Assembly (NCBI GenBank): GCA_036251705.1
Contig: CP133959.1
Coordinates: 372,001 to 436,000, forward strand
Length of the DNA stretch: 64,000 nt
Reading direction: 5' to 3'
Source of the DNA: Orbaceae bacterium lpD01
GTDB lineage: Bacteria > Pseudomonadota > Gammaproteobacteria > Enterobacterales > Orbaceae
The translations under genes were made by a program, and so were the position numbers. The notes under the pieces are model-generated. The model worked only from the letters and a program-made list of their open reading frames with translations, did no database searches and was not told where the DNA came from. Shown piece after piece: positions 60,009 through 64,000 of the stretch (position 1 is the stretch's first letter; each line of letters opens with the position of its first letter).

Positions 60009-60224
60009 TTATTTTTTACCGCCAACCATGCTGAAACGTTGGTTAAATTTGTCAACACGACCACCCGTTGCAACATCACGTTGTTTACCTGTATAGAATG
60101 GGTGACATTCACCACATACGTCAAGATTTAGATCATGACCAACAGTTGAGTGGGTTTTGATTTTATTACCACAAGAACAAGTCGCAGTAATTTCTGTATA
60201 TTTTGGATGAATACCTTGTTTCAT
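60009..60224 (-). CDS. rpmE: Ribosomal protein L31 (zinc-binding form)
   Basis: L31 sits at the bridge between ribosomal subunits. This 71-residue copy is the zinc-containing (C+) type with Cys16, Cys18, Cys37 and Cys40. In zinc-poor conditions many bacteria swap it for a cysteine-free paralogue (ykgM), not seen in this window. Confidence 0.97.
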   Translation of the reverse strand: MKQGIHPKYTEITATCSCGNKIKTHSTVGHDLNLDVCGECHPFYTGKQRDVATGGRVDKFNQRFSMVGGKK

Positions 60225-60355
60225 AGAAACCTCATAGTTTTAAGTCGTATCGCTATACAACCATCTTTGATGTCGTACACCATACGAGTATGTAAATAAA
60301 AAATACATGTAGAATAAGGTAGCGTATTCTACACCGATTTTTCATGTTGTCAATC

Positions 60356-61405
60356 CTAGATAGGATATTTAGCGACTGTTAATTGTAGATCCAGTTTCTC
60401 ACCATTGCGAAGTATAGTCACGGGGATAGTCGTGTTTGGCTTTATCTCTGCAATTTGATCCATGGTTTCCATAATCGAGGTAACCGATTTATTATTGACG
60501 GAGATTAAAATATCATTTGGCCTGATATCGGCCTGTTCAGCAGGCCCTTCCGCTTTGGTGACTAAGATACCTATTACATGCGGTGGAATATTTTGACTTT
60601 GTAATGGTGTAAACTCCAGGCCATCAACGCCGATATAACCCCGAATAATTTGTCCATCCTGAATCAGCTTTTGCATAATTTTGGTTGCTAATGAAGTCGG
60701 AATCGCAAAGCCCAATCCTTCTGGGACTTCAGTACTGGTATTTTTAGCGATGGAAAGGGTATTGATACCGACCAACTCACCTAAAGTATTGACTAAAGCA
60801 CCACCTGAATTACCATGATTAATGGAAGCATCGGTTTGAATAAAATTCTGACGTCGATATGGGCTTAAACCGTCTCGTCCAGTCGCGCTGATAATACCTT
60901 GCGTGATTGTTTGGCCGATATTATAAGGGTTACCAATAGCCAGAACAATATCACCAATGTTGGGTTCTCGCTCAAGATTAATTGGAATACTGGGCAGATT
61001 ATCTGCATCTATCTTGAGCACTGCTAAGTCGACTAATTTGTCGGAACCGACTAATATTCCTTCATAAATTTTACCCGAAAGCGTTGTGATAATGATTTGC
61101 TGTGCGCCTTCAATAACATGATAGTTAGTAATAATATACCCATCTTTATTCATGATCACGCCAGAACCTAAAGGGGTGATATTACTGTTTGGTGATTGGC
61201 CACTATTATTAATCGTTCTACTATAAATGTTTACCACCGCCGGCGCTGCTTTTTGCACTGCTTCTTTGTAGCTCAAAGGACTATTAGTAAACAGATTTTC
61301 AGGCAGAAAAGAGTTATCATTCTTCCTTAGCGAGGGAAACAGAATTAACAGTAAGATGGCGAGAACCGAGCCGATTAAAATAGGCCAAAGAATTTTTTTT
61401 ATCAT
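60356..61405 (-). CDS. degS: Periplasmic serine protease DegS
   Basis: DegS is the inner-membrane-anchored protease that senses unassembled outer-membrane proteins with its PDZ domain and makes the first cut in RseA, starting the sigma-E response completed by RseP (gene at 31979). The 349-residue protein has an N-terminal membrane anchor (about 5-24), the catalytic triad in NYHVIEG, DLAVLKID and NHGNSGGAL, and one PDZ domain (about 255-345). It follows degQ, with a terminator between them. Confidence 0.95.
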   Translation of the reverse strand: MIKKILWPILIGSVLAILLLILFPSLRKNDNSFLPENLFTNSPLSYKEAVQKAAPAVVNIYSRTINNSGQSPNSNITPLGSGVIMNKDGYIITNYHVIEGAQQIIITTLSGKIYEGILVGSDKLVDLAVLKIDADNLPSIPINLEREPNIGDIVLAIGNPYNIGQTITQGIISATGRDGLSPYRRQNFIQTDASINHGNSGGALVNTLGELVGINTLSIAKNTSTEVPEGLGFAIPTSLATKIMQKLIQDGQIIRGYIGVDGLEFTPLQSQNIPPHVIGILVTKAEGPAEQADIRPNDILISVNNKSVTSIMETMDQIAEIKPNTTIPVTILRNGEKLDLQLTVAKYPI

Positions 61406-61483
61406 GATGCTCTGCTAAATAGGCAATATTTTTCTTAATAATATCATACAAATGTGAATAATAGATATTGAGACGGTTAAAAA

Positions 61484-61504
61484 AACGCGCCAGATTGGCG
61501 CGTT
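61484..61504 (-). terminator. Terminator between degQ and degS
   Basis: On the minus strand AACGCGCC pairs with GGCGCGTT around a 5-nt loop and is followed by seven T residues. It lies 26 nt after degQ, so degS probably has its own promoter. Confidence 0.88.
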
Positions 61505-61529
61505 AAATAAAGAGGTTTAGCCTGCAATA

Positions 61530-62912
61530 CTAATTAAGAATGAGATAGACTTGATTATTACCTCGCGTGATATTTAAAGCGATCGCTGAGGGTTTACTGT
61601 CGATGATCCTGCGTAAATCGGCAATATTCTTGACCGCTTCACGGTTGACGCCAGTAATAATGTCACCAGTTTGTAAATTTAATTTAGAGGCTGGTGAGTT
61701 CTTTGCGATACTTTGAATTAAGATACCGATTTTATCTTTATCTTGACTATTAATCAGTACGGCACCATCAAGTGCTGGATATAATGATTTAGCGTCAGTG
61801 ATCGCATCATCACTATTTTTCAGTTTAGCTTTTAACGTGAGTGGTTTACTGTTACGAATAATACCTAATTCAACTTCGTGTCCTGCGCCCATGGTGGCAA
61901 TATTGGCACGTAATTCAGCAAAACTTTCGATCGTACGGCCATTGAGCGACACAATCACATCACCCGCTTTAATACCAGCCTCTGAAGCAGCTGAGTTATC
62001 TAATACCTCACTGATAAAGGCGCCTTTTTGCACATCAAGCGCAAAGGCTTTAGCGATATCTGAAGTGAGTTCATTGCCTTTAATGCCGAGCACGCCACGT
62101 TTAACTTCGCCAAACTCGATAAGCTGAGTTGCTAAGTTTTTAACCATATTGCTTGGAATAGCAAAACCGATGCCTACATTACCACCGCCCGGCGCAATAA
62201 TCGCCGTATTGATACCGATGAGCTCACCATTAAGATTGATTAAAGCACCACCAGAGTTGCCGCGGTTAATCGAAGCGTCAGTTTGAATGAAATTCTCGAA
62301 TCCATTCATATTTAATCCTGTACGCGCGAGCGCAGAAATAATACCAGAGGTCACAGTTTGGCCGATACCAAATGGATTACCTATTGCGACAGCAAAATCG
62401 CCAACTTTGAGGGTGTCTGAGTTAGCTAATTTGATCGCAGTTAATTTTTTAGCATCGCTAATTTTAACGAGCGCAATATCTGACTGTGGATCGCGGCCAA
62501 TTAATTTACCCTCAAATTCTCGTCCATCATTCAGTATAATTTTGATAGTTTCAGCATTATCAATAACATGGTTATTGGTAATGATATAACCATTGTCTGC
62601 ATCGATAATGACGCCTGAACCCTGACTAATAAAAGATTTTTCTTGGCTACCGTTATTACCAAAGAATTGTCTAAACTCCTCAGGTACATTTAAATTTGGT
62701 TGTACTTGTGTCTTACCTTTAGCTTGAATACTCACCACTGATGGTGTTACGTTTTCCAGCATCGGTGCTAAACTTGGTAAAGTTTGTGTACCACTTGGGC
62801 TACTAATTGCTGGCGGAAAAACGGCATAAGCTGATGAGATTGTGGCTAAGGATAGACCTAAGCCTAACACAATCGCACTCAACGTCTTTTGTTTTAATAG
62901 ACTCTTTCTCAT
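61530..62912 (-). CDS. degQ: Periplasmic serine endoprotease/chaperone DegQ (DegP family)
   Basis: DegQ-type HtrA proteases form cages that refold or degrade damaged envelope proteins. The 460-residue precursor has a signal peptide ending near SSAYA, a trypsin-like domain with His (NNHVID), Asp (SDIALVKI) and Ser (NRGNSGGAL), and two PDZ domains (about 275-365 and 375-458). The loop following the start of the protease domain is short and without cysteines, which fits DegQ rather than DegP, and degQ-degS adjacency is standard. Confidence 0.92.
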   Translation of the reverse strand: MRKSLLKQKTLSAIVLGLGLSLATISSAYAVFPPAISSPSGTQTLPSLAPMLENVTPSVVSIQAKGKTQVQPNLNVPEEFRQFFGNNGSQEKSFISQGSGVIIDADNGYIITNNHVIDNAETIKIILNDGREFEGKLIGRDPQSDIALVKISDAKKLTAIKLANSDTLKVGDFAVAIGNPFGIGQTVTSGIISALARTGLNMNGFENFIQTDASINRGNSGGALINLNGELIGINTAIIAPGGGNVGIGFAIPSNMVKNLATQLIEFGEVKRGVLGIKGNELTSDIAKAFALDVQKGAFISEVLDNSAASEAGIKAGDVIVSLNGRTIESFAELRANIATMGAGHEVELGIIRNSKPLTLKAKLKNSDDAITDAKSLYPALDGAVLINSQDKDKIGILIQSIAKNSPASKLNLQTGDIITGVNREAVKNIADLRRIIDSKPSAIALNITRGNNQVYLILN

Positions 62913-63026
62913 TCAATTCACTCTCATTAATAAAAAAACCGAATAATATTATATGTTTGCCATGACAATATTCGATTTATTTGGGCATTAATGTAAATAA
63001 TATGCTTGAAAATAGAAAAAACCAAG

Positions 63027-63446
63027 TTAATTTTTATTTTTACTCTCTGTTTTTAATAGTCCAGATGGACTACCAGAATAGTCTTTAGGCGGCTCTTCTG
63101 CTATTGATGCGGTGACTGTAGGTGTTTTTTCTTTGATAATTTTTAAAGGTGAATATTCGGGACTATTTGGATCGATATCTGCCAGTAATGCATTTGAGTT
63201 TTCAGCCATATGCTGATATAACGTACGGAATTCTTTCGCCATATTATCCAGTAATTCGGCACTATGAGAAAAATGTTTCACAATCATCTGTTTTTGAGAG
63301 ATAAGCTCTTGTTTAGTCGCATCCAATTCTCTTTTTACTTGATTATAGCGACGAGCTCTCGGGCTGAGTATACTGGCAATAATCACGCCTAAGATAGCAC
63401 CGACAATAGCACCAATAGCAAGATATAACATTAATTCTTCGTTCAT
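63027..63446 (-). CDS. zapG: Z-ring associated protein ZapG (YhcB)
   Basis: YhcB/ZapG is an inner-membrane protein linking cell division, elongation and envelope synthesis. The 139-residue protein has one N-terminal membrane helix (YLAIGAIVGAILGVIIASIL, about 8-27) and a cytoplasmic coiled coil (about 33-85) followed by a Pro/Ser-rich tail. AAGGAG precedes the ATG. The gene lies next to degQ-degS as in E. coli. Confidence 0.9.
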   Translation of the reverse strand: MNEELMLYLAIGAIVGAILGVIIASILSPRARRYNQVKRELDATKQELISQKQMIVKHFSHSAELLDNMAKEFRTLYQHMAENSNALLADIDPNSPEYSPLKIIKEKTPTVTASIAEEPPKDYSGSPSGLLKTESKNKN

Positions 63447-63670
63447 TTTACCGCGCTCCTTTTCTTAAGGAAAAATAAATAGCTATTTCAATATTATTAC
63501 ATCAGTCGATTAAATGCCAATGTAATCACGCATAGAGTTAAGTGAGTGAATAACCACTTAGCTATATTCTACATCAAGTACTAAACTTAGATCATGTAAT
63601 AAACTTAGATAGCGAAAAAGTAGCGAGGAGACTTAGGTTAAGTGTTGCATATCCGCTCCAGATTCCAAGA

Positions 63671-64000
63671 CTATTTTTTAGCGGGTTGTGGTTTTGCGTG
63701 CTGGGCTAATTTCATCAGTTGCTGTTTCAGATTATCGGGACAATTCTCAGCCAGCACTTCAAGCATTTGTGCACTATTTTGGCTTAATTGCCGTTTTGGT
63801 TGATATGAGGTAGGGGGCTGTGGATCATCACTGCGAGCCATCAACGTGGCGGTATTTAAATTTGGATTAATGATAAAATCAATTGCCGCTAACCCAGGCA
63901 GAATACTTTGACGAAATGCTAGTAGTAATTTCTCTTGTTCATAACGCAGACGTGTTAGCCAACTGGCACTGCTCACTTCAACAATTAAACGATGTTGACG
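63671..64000 (-). CDS. DUF721 / DciA-like protein, C-terminal part (cut by window edge)
   Basis: The frame is open from the right edge: the visible part starts RQHRLIVEVSSASWLTRLRYEQ and ends in KPQPAKK. An internal GTG (63976) is more likely the Val of the conserved strand than a start. The VEVSSASWLTRLRYE...LL pattern is typical of DUF721, a family that includes DciA, the helicase loader of bacteria lacking DnaC. The function here is inferred from that family. The remaining downstream 220 nt before zapG show no gene. Confidence 0.72.
   Translation of the reverse strand, partial: RQHRLIVEVSSASWLTRLRYEQEKLLLAFRQSILPGLAAIDFIINPNLNTATLMARSDDPQPPTSYQPKRQLSQNSAQMLEVLAENCPDNLKQQLMKLAQHAKPQPAKK

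Noticed and set aside
61530-62912. Calling this protease DegP
   Set aside because: No long cysteine-containing loop is seen in the protease domain and it is adjacent to degS, both favouring DegQ.

Overview
The window is AT-rich gammaproteobacterial chromosome, densely coded, with gene blocks ordered much as in Escherichia coli but with several genes missing from each block. Protein sequences are close to the enterobacterial ones (FabZ, IscS, NarI, AccD, MetF and MetC align almost end to end with the E. coli proteins as I remember them). The AT bias and the pattern of losses (no dxr, tusB, yheO, iscX, hupB, dedA, metL, prkB or yhfA at their usual places) fit a reduced, host-associated lineage such as the Orbaceae (Gilliamella/Orbus/Frischella). 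That assignment is inference; no rRNA gene is present to settle it. I saw no tRNA, rRNA, insertion sequence, prophage, CRISPR array or obvious foreign island.

Layout. 1-2559 (minus): fabZ-lpxA-lpxB-rnhB, lipid A and fatty-acid genes, cut by the left edge. 2887-4469 (plus): fkpA, tusD, tusC. 4775-10148 (minus): iron-sulphur cluster operon iscR-iscS-iscU-iscA-hscB-hscA-fdx, with two abutting IscR-type operators. 10509-18595 (minus): complete respiratory nitrate reductase narG-narH-narJ-narI preceded by the transporter narK. 19180-23430 (plus): rluE, then ftsY-ftsE-ftsX and rpoH, with a consensus CRP site before rpoH. 23487-28829: a TIM-barrel sugar isomerase-like gene, tilS, metC, a phosphopantetheinyl transferase and a tyrosine-phosphatase-like gene. 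29278-30209 (plus): yheU and crp. 30373-37319 (plus): ispU-cdsA-rseP-bamA-skp-lpxD, the envelope block that in E. coli continues directly into fabZ-lpxA-lpxB-rnhB but is broken here. 37452-46094 (plus): tig, clpP, clpX, lon, ppiD, ybaV, a protein quality-control block; lon has a sigma-32-type promoter. 46456-53815 (plus): usg-truA-accD-folC-dedD-cvpA-purF-ubiX. 54130-57225 (plus): rnr-rlmB. 57369-59928: metF and metB divergent from metJ over tandem met boxes. 60009-64000 (minus): rpmE, degS, degQ, zapG and the end of a DUF721/DciA-like gene.

How the parts fit. Much of the window makes or polices the envelope: lipid A (lpxD, fabZ, lpxA, lpxB), outer-membrane protein assembly (bamA, skp, fkpA, ppiD), and the proteases of the sigma-E stress pathway (degS, rseP) with degQ. 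Cytoplasmic quality control (tig, clpPX, lon) and its regulator rpoH are also present. The isc operon supplies the Fe-S clusters that NarG and NarH need, and the nar block implies anaerobic nitrate respiration. The window is mainly core genome. I found no convincing new multi-gene system; the less explained items are structured non-coding stretches (about 46154-46217 and 53845-53934), inverted repeats before narK and usg, and some lineage-specific protein features.
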